Below are positions 25,923 to 35,092 of a stretch of DNA of 64,000 bases, in pieces. A program made the position numbers and the translations under genes. The first letter of the stretch is position 1. The number at the start of each line of letters is the position of its first letter. Origin of the DNA: CALFML01 sp044222245 (GTDB taxonomy: Bacteria; Myxococcota_A; Polyangia; Palsa-1104; JAEUJZ01). The stretch is from the NCBI GenBank assembly GCA_044222245.1, contig JBGANQ010000026.1, positions 30,941 to 94,940 on the forward strand, read 5' to 3'. The notes beneath the pieces are model-generated. The model had not been told where the DNA came from. It made no database searches and saw only the letters and a list, made by a program, of their open reading frames with translations.

Positions 25923-27053
25923 CTATGGCTCACGCGTCGGCAGCAAGGTCTTCAGAGCCTGCTCCACTGCATGCTCACGTCGGCTGCCGTGGGGAACCAT
26001 GCGTCTGAATACGCGCTTGGCCTGGCGCAGGGCGTGGTTACTGCGGGAAGAGCCGATCAGGCGACGCAGCCGCTCTAGGTGGCTCAGCTGCGCCGCCTGG
26101 GTCCAGTCCGCGGCGTCACTGGGGTTGCGCGCGGTCTGACTCGGCAGTGCTCCGTTTCGATCTTTATAGGCGCGGCGCGTGCTGACCGCCTCTTCATCGT
26201 GGATCCGATGCAGCAACTCGCAGCGCTGCTCGTGGAACGCCTTGGCCGACAGCGGCGTCTTGGACTTGGTGTTGGACAGTCGAATAAAGAATTCGCAGTT
26301 GTAGGTCGCGGTTACTTGCTGAATTTCGAGTTGGATGAGGCCGAGCTGATTCAGCTCGCGCAGGATGAGCTCCAGTGACGAAGGGGTAAACGCCCAGCAG
26401 TGGACATCCTGGTAGACCTCATTTGGACTAGCCTCAAAGGCCGCATAGGACTGGAACGCGGCCGCCAGGGAGTCATGAGGATAGATCTGCGACGGGTCAT
26501 CGCTCAGAGTGAAGCCACCTAGCTGCTTGCCGTCCTCCAGGTAGTAGGAGCGCAGCGCATGCTGACTGAAGACCTGGCTCGCCGAGGGTCGCTGCCGCTT
26601 GGCGAAGTAGGCCTCGAGCCAGTCCGCCAGGGTGCTGCGGGGTCGGAAGTAATCAAAGCAGGCCCGCCGATCCGGTATTGCCAGCGCGATGACTCCGGTC
26701 GGTCTGAGGACCTTTTGACAGGACTGTAGAAACCGAATCGGATCCGGCATGTGCTCCAGGTTATGCGACGAGATGATGTAGTCGAAGCTTCCCAGAGAGT
26801 ATTTTGTGGCAACAAGCTCGGCAATCTCCGTGGATGTCCCGAGCAAGTCTACCTCTTCGATGAGGTCGATGGAGCTCTTGGGAATCAGCGGATCGCGCGC
26901 TGCCCAGGCGCGGAGCTGGGCCTGGTCGGCAATATCAATAATGATGCTGTTAAAACCCTTTTTCTTGGGAACCAGAGGGTTGAAGTAGGGTCCGATTTCG
27001 ATGCCCCGCTGCTCGGGGGTGATAAGGTCGGTCAGCCACTGGCGTCTGTCCAT
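25923..27053 (-). CDS. SAM-dependent methyltransferase with conserved C-terminal tail
   Basis: A 376-aa protein. Residues 1-190 hold a class I methyltransferase domain: RGIEIGPYFNPLVPKKKGF, SLGSFDYIISSHNLEHMPDP and VLRPTGVIALAIPDRR. The middle part is an uncharacterised extension. The end, from ALRQAKRVFRRMVP to ALKTLLP, is shared with another methyltransferase in this window (30902-31957), although their catalytic halves are not alike. The ATG at 27053 has GGAGG six bases upstream, which excludes the longer frame. It is opposite in direction to the flanking transferase genes. Probably modifies the surface glycan. Confidence 0.82.
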   Translation of the reverse strand: MDRRQWLTDLITPEQRGIEIGPYFNPLVPKKKGFNSIIIDIADQAQLRAWAARDPLIPKSSIDLIEEVDLLGTSTEIAELVATKYSLGSFDYIISSHNLEHMPDPIRFLQSCQKVLRPTGVIALAIPDRRACFDYFRPRSTLADWLEAYFAKRQRPSASQVFSQHALRSYYLEDGKQLGGFTLSDDPSQIYPHDSLAAAFQSYAAFEASPNEVYQDVHCWAFTPSSLELILRELNQLGLIQLEIQQVTATYNCEFFIRLSNTKSKTPLSAKAFHEQRCELLHRIHDEEAVSTRRAYKDRNGALPSQTARNPSDAADWTQAAQLSHLERLRRLIGSSRSNHALRQAKRVFRRMVPHGSRREHAVEQALKTLLPTREP

Positions 27054-27214
27054 CACAGGCCTCCACGGAGGCAACTATGCCACGAGCGGCCGGCAGCGGA
27101 AGCCCTATTTTGCGCCGGAGCCCTAGGGTGATATTTGTCTTTGCACCGCACAAGGTGAGCGTGATAGCTGTTGCTGCAGCGGCTCTGCTAAAGAGAAATG
27201 GGTGACTGATTCCG

Positions 27215-28528
27215 ATGCCTGCCGATAAGACCTTGGTCACGGATGCCAAGAAGTTGCTTCGCCTGACACATAGTTACTTTCGCGCCCACGGCGCCAGCGC
27301 GACCGCGCGCAAGGCGGTGAGCTTCCTGTCGACGCGCGCCGGGCATGACCGACCCGAGGCGGAGGCGCTGCTCAGCGCCGAGTCCGTGTTGCGGCGAAGC
27401 TGCCCGGAGCTGACTCCGCTCGGAGTCTTCACCATTCCCCGGACCAGGCCCCGGCTTAACCTACTGCTCGATGACCTCAGCGTCAGGCGCTTGTATGGCG
27501 GCAACGGCACCGCGGTGCTCCTTGGCCTTCTGTTCGCGGAGCGGCAGGGCTTCGACCTTCGCCTGATTACCCGTCGCCGCCGCGCCGATCCCCAGGGCTT
27601 CGCCCACCTCACGCAGCTGCTGGGAATTACTTTGCCCGGTCAGATCGAGTTCAAACACGTCGACTGCGCAGGACCTGTAGTCGACGTTGACATGGGGACG
27701 CGCGAGCTGTTCCTGACCACTTCATGCGCGACGACCCTAGCGACGCTGCGCACAACGGCACCGGATCAAATTGTTTTCCTTGTGCAGGACGACGAGCGGC
27801 TGCGCCACCCCTGCGGCGACCAGCGGCTGCGCTGCGAGGCGGCGCTCAAGACGCCGCGGCTCACGCTCCTGGTCAGCTCGAAGATGTTGTTCTCTCACCT
27901 TGAGCGCGACGGGCTTCCGGATCTGGCGACACGCGGTCGGTGGTTTGAGCCCGCCGCTCCCGCAGAGCTCTTTTTTCCGCCGCCAGCGGCAACGGCACCG
28001 CTCCGGTTCTTCTACTCCGCGCAGCCGCACAGTCCGCGTCACCTCTTCTACCTGGGACTTTCGGCCATCGAGCAGGCGTCGGCACTCGGCATCCTGAGCA
28101 AAGAGAAGTGGGAGCTGCATTTTGCCGGTAATGAGATCCCGCCAGTGAGCCTGCCAGGACAGCTAGTACCCAAGCTGTACGAGGACCTCTCGGGCAGCGC
28201 GTATGCCGCACTTGTGCGCAAGATGGACCTCGGGATGAGCCTGCTCTGCTCGCCTCATCCAGGTCATACGCCGCTCGCGCTGGCGGCCAGCGGCGCGGTG
28301 GTGGTGACCAACCGCTACGGGGAAAAGCAAACCCTCTCCCATTACTCGCCTAACATCCTCTGCGCCGAGCCCACGGTGGAGGCGCTGGTTGCCGGCCTGG
28401 CACAGGGCGCCCAGCTGGCCCAGGATCGCAGCCAGCGCCGCGCCAACTACGAGCACAACGGCATCGCACGCGATTGGCGCAGCTCCTTCGCGGCGGTGCT
28501 CGACTACCTCACGCAGCGGTTCGGCTAG
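27215..28528 (+). CDS. WsaF-like rhamnosyltransferase-type GT-B protein
   Basis: A 437-aa protein with GT-B fold features. RPRLNLLLDDLSVRRLYGGNGTA, interrupted here at the family's GG motif, matches the opening of WsaF-type beta-1,2-rhamnosyltransferases that build S-layer or O-antigen rhamnans. QIVFLVQDDE and the C-terminal MDLGMSLLCSPHPGHTPLALAASGAVVVTN block, split by a hydrophobic core, fit the donor domain. ATG 27215 is the first in-frame start and has a weak ribosome site. It opens a plus-strand block with the following GT and a methyltransferase separated by fewer than ten bases. Confidence 0.72.
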   Translation: MPADKTLVTDAKKLLRLTHSYFRAHGASATARKAVSFLSTRAGHDRPEAEALLSAESVLRRSCPELTPLGVFTIPRTRPRLNLLLDDLSVRRLYGGNGTAVLLGLLFAERQGFDLRLITRRRRADPQGFAHLTQLLGITLPGQIEFKHVDCAGPVVDVDMGTRELFLTTSCATTLATLRTTAPDQIVFLVQDDERLRHPCGDQRLRCEAALKTPRLTLLVSSKMLFSHLERDGLPDLATRGRWFEPAAPAELFFPPPAATAPLRFFYSAQPHSPRHLFYLGLSAIEQASALGILSKEKWELHFAGNEIPPVSLPGQLVPKLYEDLSGSAYAALVRKMDLGMSLLCSPHPGHTPLALAASGAVVVTNRYGEKQTLSHYSPNILCAEPTVEALVAGLAQGAQLAQDRSQRRANYEHNGIARDWRSSFAAVLDYLTQRFG

Positions 28529-28536
28529 GTTCCGCC

Positions 28537-29739
28537 GTGTTTATAGTTCCAAAGGCCCCTGTGCCATACTCTGATCCGTGGCTGCTGCCGCTCACCGAGC
28601 GCATGCAGCGCGCCAGCCGCGGCAAGCATCGAGTCGCCTACCTGTACGAGACCCTCGACAGCGGCACGTTCCGCTACCGCGTCTACAACATGATTCAGGC
28701 CCTTGAGGCGCGGCCTGAGATCTCGGCCACCTACTTCCTAAGTGACGAGATTGACGGGCTGTCGCGGGTGCTCGAGCACATCGACACCCTGGTACTCGGG
28801 CGCTACCGCTACACTCCGGCGCTCAACCGCCTCATCACTCGGGCACGCAGCTATGGCAAGACGATCTTGTTCGACATCGACGATATCGTCTACGACGTCG
28901 ATTATGTGCAGCTTGTCGCAGCTACTCTCGATCAAGAGCTCGAGCAGGCCGCCCCCGGAGTTCTTGACCACTGGTTCGCCCACTTTAGCCGCCTGGGGGC
29001 GGCCCTCAAGCTCTGCGACGCCGCAATCACGACCAATGACTATCTGGCCCGCCGCATTCACGAATATACGCGCCGCCCGGTGATGGTCATTCCCAACTTC
29101 ATGAATCGCGAGCAGCTCGCCCTTTCGCAGCAGATCTACGAGCAGAAGTGCCAGAGCGGCTTCGCCCGCGACGGACGCATTCATATCGGCTACTTCAGCG
29201 GAACACCGACGCACAACCGCGACCTCGAGCTGGCTGCGGATGCCATCGCCCACCTGCTGCACCAGGACCCGCGCGTAGTGCTGCGAGTAGTAGGGTTCAT
29301 GGAGCTTAAAGGGCCCCTGCGGGAGCTCGGCGCTCGCATCGAGCGGTTCGAGTTTCAGGACTTTGTCAACCTCCAGCGGTTGGTCGGTGAGGTCGAGCTG
29401 AACCTGATGCCGCTGCAGGACAACGAGTTCACCAACTGCAAGTCGGAGCTGAAGTACTTCGAGGCTGGCATCGTCGGCACGGTGAGTATTGCCTCCCCGG
29501 TCTTCACCTACAGGCACGGAATCACCGACGGAGTTACCGGCTTCCTCGCCATGGCTCACCAGTGGGAGGACAAGCTGGCGGCTGCGCTGCGCCAGCTCGG
29601 GGACTATCGGGCGATGGCCGAGAAGGCGCACGCCGACTGCGAGCAGCGGTACACCTATTATCACTACACAGACCTGATTGCGCAGACCCTGTTCTCGTCC
29701 CGGTTGACGTGTACAGGGCAGGCGGCTAGCTTGCTGTAA
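28537..29739 (+). CDS. GT4-like glycosyltransferase
   Basis: A 400-aa protein with GT-B features: HRVAYLYETLDSGTFRYRVYN, TILFDIDDIVYDVDYV, then HIGYFSGTPTHNRDLELAADAI, a GT4 linker motif split across domains, and CKSELKYFEAGIVGTVSIASP, which corresponds to the nucleotide-sugar binding E-x7-E region. ILFDIDDIVYD is common in transferases of surface polysaccharide loci. GTG 28537, eight bases after the previous stop, is chosen; ATG 28603 is an alternative that would lose some N-terminal residues before the first strand. The next gene begins immediately after its stop. Confidence 0.78.
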   Translation: MFIVPKAPVPYSDPWLLPLTERMQRASRGKHRVAYLYETLDSGTFRYRVYNMIQALEARPEISATYFLSDEIDGLSRVLEHIDTLVLGRYRYTPALNRLITRARSYGKTILFDIDDIVYDVDYVQLVAATLDQELEQAAPGVLDHWFAHFSRLGAALKLCDAAITTNDYLARRIHEYTRRPVMVIPNFMNREQLALSQQIYEQKCQSGFARDGRIHIGYFSGTPTHNRDLELAADAIAHLLHQDPRVVLRVVGFMELKGPLRELGARIERFEFQDFVNLQRLVGEVELNLMPLQDNEFTNCKSELKYFEAGIVGTVSIASPVFTYRHGITDGVTGFLAMAHQWEDKLAAALRQLGDYRAMAEKAHADCEQRYTYYHYTDLIAQTLFSSRLTCTGQAASLL

Positions 29740-30663
29740 ATGTCGTCCGTACCTCGTCCAGCCCAGCGCCTGCCACCTACCGCGCCTCTGCCTGCTGCCG
29801 AGGCCAGCGAGCTATCCGAGGAGCTACCGCTGCTCCTTATCGAGCTGATCCGGCCGCAGCTTATCGTCCAGCTGGGGGTCGCCCCGACGAGCTACGGCAC
29901 CGCGCTGTGCGAGGCAGTGGCCGCCTTGGGGACGACCAGCCGCTGCCTGATCATCAACACCACGCCGGAAGACGAGTCTGAGGCGGTGAAGGCGTGGTGG
30001 GCCGGCCGCGAGCGACTTTACGACGGGTTCTTGCAGCGACTGCCACAGGCGGCGGCATTGGCCCAGCTCGCCGACGGTACCATCGAGCTACTAAGCCTGA
30101 ACGGCGAGGCCCCTTACGCAGCGCTGCGCAGCTGCTTGGAGACCTGGGTGCCCAAGCTCAGCCCGCGCGCTGTGCTCGTATTCCACAATCTCCAAGCCCA
30201 CGGCGGCGGGCTCAAACTGTGGAAGCAGCAGGCCAGCCGCCATCCCCACCTCGCGCTGCCCTACGCGGGTGGACTCGGCTTGCTTGCACCGGGTGAGCTA
30301 CCGCCGCGCCTGACGGGGCTGCTCAACCGCGTGGGTCCTCCAACCGAAGGGACTCCGGCGCTCAGCGCCCTGCTGGCAACTCGACTTGTGTCGCAGCTCG
30401 CCGCCGCCCGGATGGAGCTGCGCACGCTCGCGACGACGGTCACGCAGCGCGATACCGAGCTCGCCCGGCTGCGCTTGGAGGTGGCCCGAGCCCAGGATGA
30501 GACTCTCTACCGCGAGCTTAAAGCGGTGCAGCTGGAGCGCTCGCTCGCCACGCACGACCAGCTCTACAGCAAGATCCAGAACAGCCTGAGCTTTCGGCTG
30601 GGGATGGCTGCCACGGCCCCGATGCGCTGGCTGGTCGAGCGGTTAGCCCCCGCGCGACGTTAA
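29740..30663 (+). CDS. Class I methyltransferase-like protein with C-terminal coiled coil
   Basis: A 307-aa protein. LIELIRPQLIVQLGVAPTSYG is a methyltransferase_24-type motif I in which the usual acidic-glycine pattern EIG is altered to QLG. AVLVFHNLQAHGGGLKLW corresponds to the VVVHDID-like strand of the family, again with changes. Residues about 220-275 form a heptad-rich helix, and the end LSFRLGMAATAPMRWLVERL resembles the tails of many O-polysaccharide transferases. The altered SAM motif leaves doubt about activity. The ATG directly abuts the preceding TAA. Confidence 0.65.
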   Translation: MSSVPRPAQRLPPTAPLPAAEASELSEELPLLLIELIRPQLIVQLGVAPTSYGTALCEAVAALGTTSRCLIINTTPEDESEAVKAWWAGRERLYDGFLQRLPQAAALAQLADGTIELLSLNGEAPYAALRSCLETWVPKLSPRAVLVFHNLQAHGGGLKLWKQQASRHPHLALPYAGGLGLLAPGELPPRLTGLLNRVGPPTEGTPALSALLATRLVSQLAAARMELRTLATTVTQRDTELARLRLEVARAQDETLYRELKAVQLERSLATHDQLYSKIQNSLSFRLGMAATAPMRWLVERLAPARR

Positions 30664-30901
30664 GCCGACCGCGCATCAGGGGTGGCAAGCGGAGCGCTCG
30701 CCATTTTGCCCAGAGCCCTGGGGGTGTCCACGCAACAGTGAACTGGATCGCAATCGGTGATTGAGTAGCAGTCCTGTCGGCACAGCCATGAACGCGCTGC
30801 TGAGGAGCCCAAGCCTAGCGAGCGCTTGCGAAAGAGGAAGCTGAGCGGGCGGCCCGAGGGAAGCAGAGCCCGAAGGCACCTTGCCTCCGGGGTCCCAGGG
30901 G

Positions 30902-31957
30902 TCAGTGCGAGCGCGAAGGGAGCAAGGTCTTTAGGGCTTGATGGAGTACATGCTCGCGCTTGCTCCCTTCGGGTAGCAGCCGACCGAACAGTCGCTTGGC
31001 GCGCCGTAGAGCGCGGTAGCTGTGGGAGGCAGTGATCAGGTGGTAGCGATGCTCTAGCGCGTTTAGTTGCGCCGCGTGCGCCGCTGCTTCGGCGCAGCTC
31101 TGCGCCAGAGCGGCCTCCAAGCGCTCGCGCTCGCGCTCCTGCTCGCGCTCGCGCTCGCGCTCGCGCTTGAGCTCTTGGTACAGCTGAAAACCGGTGGCAG
31201 CGGCCTTGAGCCGGTCCTCCTCCACCGCTTCCAGGTGGCCGCGCGCCGCTTCGGACAGGCTGAACAGGGCGGCCAGCCCCTTGCGAGTCGCCGCCGGTAG
31301 GCCGGTGCGCGGCAGCAGCATGCCCAGGCCGTGGAAGCCGGGCACTAGCAGCAGCTCGTACAGGCCTTCGTTTTCAGCGACGAAATCTTCAATCGCGGTG
31401 AGCACGCCGTTGCGCGGGCCGCCCTCGTCCAGGGCGTGCTCCAGGTCGGCGTTGATGCCAAAGTCGGGCACCGCGCGGCTCTGGCCGAGCAGCAGGCCGG
31501 CGACCTGCGAGGGCTGGCGGAACTCTGCGGGCACGTCGGTGAGACAGTAGTACAGATCGCGGCGACCGTAGGGCCACAGCACGTCGTGAAACAGCATCAC
31601 CGGCAGCGCCTTGCGACCGGCGGCGCGGGCGGCGGTGAGGATGGCGCCGAGCTCGTGGTAGACCGTGTACCAGTTGTGGTCGCCGTCGATCAGGTAGACG
31701 TCGGCGTCGCCGAGCTCGCCGAGCACCTCCAGGCTGCGCCGCTCGTGCAGGACGCCGCACTGCGAAAGCAGCTCGGCGCACTCGGCCCGGTTGCGGATGC
31801 CCGTCGGGTCGATGATGTGGCAGCGCGCCGCGGTGGCCTGACAGAACTCCAGGATGCGCTTGGTATTGATCCCGCTGTCGGCGCCGATCTCGACGATGAT
31901 CCGCGGCTTGAGCAGCTTCAGCGCGGGCTCTACAAAGGGGGTCCAGAATCTCCGCAT
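30902..31957 (-). CDS. Methyltransferase_24-type protein with charged coiled coil and shared tail
   Basis: A 351-aa protein. KPRIIVEIGADSGINTKRILEF is motif I and DADVYLIDGDHNWYTVYHEL the acidic metal/substrate strand, as in cephalosporin-hydroxylase and methyltransferase_24 relatives; VMLFHDVLWPYGRRDLYY follows. Residues about 255-290 are an almost pure Arg/Glu helix (repeated RERE), a likely coiled coil. The C-terminus, from ALRRAKRLFGRLLPEGSKRE to ALKTLLPSR, is the same tail as in the 25923-27053 protein. The gene precedes the GT2 gene boundary by 34 bases on the same strand and probably belongs with rmlA and that GT2. Confidence 0.78.
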   Translation of the reverse strand: MRRFWTPFVEPALKLLKPRIIVEIGADSGINTKRILEFCQATAARCHIIDPTGIRNRAECAELLSQCGVLHERRSLEVLGELGDADVYLIDGDHNWYTVYHELGAILTAARAAGRKALPVMLFHDVLWPYGRRDLYYCLTDVPAEFRQPSQVAGLLLGQSRAVPDFGINADLEHALDEGGPRNGVLTAIEDFVAENEGLYELLLVPGFHGLGMLLPRTGLPAATRKGLAALFSLSEAARGHLEAVEEDRLKAAATGFQLYQELKREREREREQERERERLEAALAQSCAEAAAHAAQLNALEHRYHLITASHSYRALRRAKRLFGRLLPEGSKREHVLHQALKTLLPSRSH

Positions 31958-31991
31958 GGGCGCGAAGGTAGCACAGCCAAGGGGGCCTGGT

Positions 31992-33977
31992 TCAGCTTTC
32001 CGGGGCGCCTGGGCGAGCGAGCCCGGAGGCAGGCGGCGGGTCGCTCCAGGCTACGCACTCGCCGCCCTGGGGGCCCTGGGTCCGGGGTGGAAAAGCGAGC
32101 GTGAACGGCCGCCCGCTAAGCGAGAGGTTGGGACTGTAGAACGGATCGGCCCGCAGCGCGGCGCCCCAGCGCCGGCGCAGGTACGCGGCCGCGGCGGCGC
32201 TCGGCTCGGCGGGCGGCGGCCGGCGGTGGCGGTAGCGCAGCTCGGCGTAGGGAGTGTAAAGGATGCCAAGGCCCAGCTCGCGCAGCCGCAGGCATAGATC
32301 TACAGCGCCGTAGTCCTGCGGCAGGTTCGCGGCGTCAAAGCCGCCGGCGGCGGCGAACACCTCGGCGCGCAGCGCCAGGCAAGCGGCGCTCATCGCAGTG
32401 CACTGCTGGAGCAGCTGGGCGCGCCCCAGGTACCCGCCGGCGCCGCGCGCCGCCCCGTGCTGCGAGCGGCCCGCCAGCTGCCCGCCCAGGCCCAGGATGA
32501 GCCCCGCCTGCTCGATCCGCCCGTCCGCATAGAGCAGCTTGCCACCGACGGCGCCGATCGCTGGCCGCAGGGCGTGGCTGACCAGCTCGCGCAGCCACCC
32601 CGGGTCAAGGCCGCCCAGCTCGGGATCGAGAAACACAAGGACGCTGCCGTGCGCCGCCTCGGCCGCCCGGTTCAGCTGCGCGGCGCCACCGGGCTCACCC
32701 GCCGCCGCCACTTGCCGCAGCACCAAGCCTGGCTCACGAAGAAGGACGCTGCCGTGCGTCGCGTCGGCCGTCCGGTTCAGCTGCGCGGCGCCACCGGGCT
32801 CGCCGGCCGCCGCCACCTGCCGCCGCACCAAGCCCGGCCCGCCCCTGGCCTGCGGTCGTGCGAGCAGGTCGGCGCCGCGCGGCGCGGTCGGCTCGGGCAG
32901 CAAGAGCTCCAGCGGCCGATAGTCCGTGCGCTCGCGCAGCTCTGCCAGCAGCGCCGCCAGCGAGTCAGCGCGCGGCGGCGCGGTCAGGATCAAGCTGACC
33001 AGCGGCGGCGGGTCGGGCAGCGCGTACTGCACCCGGTGCCAGTCGTTGTAGGCGGGCAGGACCTGGGCCGCCACGCCGCGGCGCTGCAGGTGCTCGGCCA
33101 CCGCCTGCCGTGCCGCGCTGTGCGCGTACGGCTTCTCGCCGGCGGCCAGGGCGGTGGAGCCGGGAATCGACCGCCAGTGATAAAGGATGTGCGGGATGTG
33201 CCGCACCCGACTAGCAGTGGTCCGCTCGAGCACCCGCAGCGCCAGATCGTAGTCCTGGCTGCCCTCCAGCCCCTGGCGAAAGCCGCCGACCGCGCGGACC
33301 AGCGAGGTGCGGTAGACCCCGAGGTGGCTGAGCTGATTCTGGGACAGCAGCAGGTCGTAGTTGAGCTCGGACTTGAAGCTGGGCTCGAAGCGGCGACCGC
33401 GGGCGTCGAGCTTGTCCTCATCGGAGTAGAGCAGATCCGCCTGCGGGAAGCGGGCCAGCTCGCGGGCGACGAGCTCCAGGGCGCACGGGGCCAGCTGGTC
33501 ATCGTGATCGAGCAGGCAGACAAACTCGCCGCTAGCGAGCTCGAGGGCGGAGTTCGAGGCGGCGGCGATATGACCGTTGCGCGGCCGCAGGGTGAGCCGG
33601 ATGCGCCCATCGCGGCGCGCATACTCGCGCAGCAGCGGCGCCAGCTCGGGCCGCGGCGAGGCGTCATCGGCGATGCACAGCTGCAGGTGCGGGTAGCTCT
33701 GGGCGAGCACCGAGTCGATGGCCTGGCGCAGCCAGCGCGGCTCGACGTTGTAGACCGGCATAATGACCGACAGCAGCAGCGGCCGCGCCGGGGCGACCCA
33801 CTCGGCCCGCAGCGCGGCGGCGAGCGCCGGGCCCTCGCACCGATGCAGCCAGCGCTGATACTCGCGCTGCTGCAGCTGGCGGTGCAGCTGACCGCGCGCC
33901 CGCCGCCACAGCTCTGCCGTGCCCTGCTGGCGCCACAGGCGCAGGGCGGGTCGGGTCAGCTGCAGCAGGGTGCGCAT
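31992..33977 (-). CDS. Two-domain GT2 glycosyltransferase with an internal duplication
   Basis: A 661-aa protein. The first GT2 domain (about 65-320) is canonical: LLLSVIMPVYNVEPRWLRQA, IADDASPRPELAPLL, FVCLLDHDDQLAPCALEL and DLLYSDEDKLDARG. The second (about 325-600) is weaker; VSLILTAPPRADSLAALL starts it and SVLVFLDPELGGLDPGW holds the metal-site equivalent. Between these a 35-residue block beginning LVLRQVAAAGEPGGAAQLNR is present twice. The second domain also lacks a clear DDGS motif, so it may be non-catalytic. Closely similar in architecture to the first two domains of the 21802-24852 protein. It lies 38 bases downstream of rmlA. Confidence 0.82.
   Translation of the reverse strand: MRTLLQLTRPALRLWRQQGTAELWRRARGQLHRQLQQREYQRWLHRCEGPALAAALRAEWVAPARPLLLSVIMPVYNVEPRWLRQAIDSVLAQSYPHLQLCIADDASPRPELAPLLREYARRDGRIRLTLRPRNGHIAAASNSALELASGEFVCLLDHDDQLAPCALELVARELARFPQADLLYSDEDKLDARGRRFEPSFKSELNYDLLLSQNQLSHLGVYRTSLVRAVGGFRQGLEGSQDYDLALRVLERTTASRVRHIPHILYHWRSIPGSTALAAGEKPYAHSAARQAVAEHLQRRGVAAQVLPAYNDWHRVQYALPDPPPLVSLILTAPPRADSLAALLAELRERTDYRPLELLLPEPTAPRGADLLARPQARGGPGLVRRQVAAAGEPGGAAQLNRTADATHGSVLLREPGLVLRQVAAAGEPGGAAQLNRAAEAAHGSVLVFLDPELGGLDPGWLRELVSHALRPAIGAVGGKLLYADGRIEQAGLILGLGGQLAGRSQHGAARGAGGYLGRAQLLQQCTAMSAACLALRAEVFAAAGGFDAANLPQDYGAVDLCLRLRELGLGILYTPYAELRYRHRRPPPAEPSAAAAAYLRRRWGAALRADPFYSPNLSLSGRPFTLAFPPRTQGPQGGECVAWSDPPPASGLARPGAPES
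32638..32846. repeat. 105-bp tandem duplication inside the GT2 gene
   Basis: Two copies offset by exactly 105 bases (markers ACGCTGCCGT at 32641 and 32746). They are about 90 percent identical and in frame, adding 35 residues to the second GT2 domain. Confidence 0.88.
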
Positions 33978-34015
33978 GGTCGCGGTGGCGGCCCGGGACG
34001 GCCGGGCGGCGCAGC

Positions 34016-34795
34016 TCAGCCGGCGATGCGCTCGCTCTTGGCGGCGACGGGCGGCTGGAAGTGCTCGGCGTAGGCGCCGGTGAGCGGCAGGCCCAGGACC
34101 AGCTCGTTGGCCAGGCGCAGCGACTCGTGCGTGCCGGCGTCGGTCCAGTAGCCCGACAGGACATCGAAGCCGAGCTGGCCGCGCTCGATGTAGGCGTTGT
34201 TGACGTCGGTGATCTCCAGCTCGCCGCGGCTTGAGGGCTTGAGCGAGGCGATGATGTCAAACACCCGGTCGTCGTAGAAATAGATGCCGGTGACTGCGTA
34301 GTCGGAGACCGGCTTGTCGGGCTTTTCGTAGATGCGGCGCACGCGGTCGCCGTGGATCTCGGCCACCCCGTAGCGCTGCGGATCGGGCACCTGCTTGAGC
34401 AGGATGCGGGCGCCGCGGCCCTGGCGGGCGCAGCGCTCGACATAAAGACCGATGTCGTCTTCGAAGATGTTGTCGCCCAGCAGCACCGCCATCTTGTCGC
34501 CGCGGGCGAAGTCGCGCGCCAGGTACAGCGCCTGGGCGATGCCGCCGGCGGTGTCCTGCACCCGGTAGGTGAACTCGCAGTCGAAGTCGCGGCCGCTGCC
34601 GAGCACCCCCACCACGTCGCCCAGGTGCTCGCAGCCGGTGACCACCATGATGTCGCGGATGCCGGCGGTGATGAGCTTTTTGACCGGGTGGAAGATCATC
34701 GGCTCGCGCCCGACCGGCAAAAGGTGCTTGTTGGTGATCTTGGTCAGCGGCAGGAGCCGGCTGCCCGAGCCGCCGGCGAGGATGATGCCCTTCAT
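34016..34795 (-). CDS. rmlA: Glucose-1-phosphate thymidylyltransferase (short form)
   Basis: A 259-aa nucleotidyltransferase that makes dTDP-glucose, the first step to dTDP-rhamnose. ILAGGSGSRLLPLTKITNKH is the nucleotide-binding signature, with LLPVGREPMIFHPVKKL, LLGDNIFEDDIG and YWTDAGTHESLRLANEL. It is about 30 residues shorter than the common 290-aa RmlA and lacks the C-terminal helical extension that helps form the allosteric site, a known short subtype. ATG 34795 has AAAGGA eight bases upstream. It heads the minus-strand set with the GT2 gene. rmlB and rmlD are absent from the window. Confidence 0.87.
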   Translation of the reverse strand: MKGIILAGGSGSRLLPLTKITNKHLLPVGREPMIFHPVKKLITAGIRDIMVVTGCEHLGDVVGVLGSGRDFDCEFTYRVQDTAGGIAQALYLARDFARGDKMAVLLGDNIFEDDIGLYVERCARQGRGARILLKQVPDPQRYGVAEIHGDRVRRIYEKPDKPVSDYAVTGIYFYDDRVFDIIASLKPSSRGELEITDVNNAYIERGQLGFDVLSGYWTDAGTHESLRLANELVLGLPLTGAYAEHFQPPVAAKSERIAG

Positions 34796-34876
34796 AGTTA
34801 AGATCCTTTCCTTTTTATGCGCACAGATAAGCTAAGCGTGCCAGCGACGAGCGGCTTGGGTGAGCGCGGGCGGCCC

Positions 34877-34902
34877 GGCCGCCGCGCAGCTTCGCGGCGG
34901 CC
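34877..34902. other. Strong GC-rich stem-loop in divergent intergenic region
   Basis: A perfect 10-bp stem, GGCCGCCGCG / CGCGGCGGCC, with a six-base loop CAGCTT, in the 297-base space between rmlA (minus) and the broken GT2 gene (plus). It could lie in a 5' leader. No U-tract. Confidence 0.55.
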
Positions 34903-35092
34903 GCCATAAAGGTCGCCGCGACGCAAGCCGCCGGGTGCGCGCCAGCACATGGGCGCAATGTATGAAAACCCTCCGGGGTTGAGAACCGAATTGTGCGCCG
35001 GTCGCTTTAGCGAACTCGGCATTTTCGCCGGCGGCGCAGCAAGCAGCGGCCTACGCAGCGGCTGCCGGCTGCTGTATACACAAGACCTGACC

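Noticed and set aside
34796..35092. Candidate small RNA or gene in the rmlA/GT2 divergent region
   Set aside because: Only a stem-loop is visible; there is no promoter-terminator pair.
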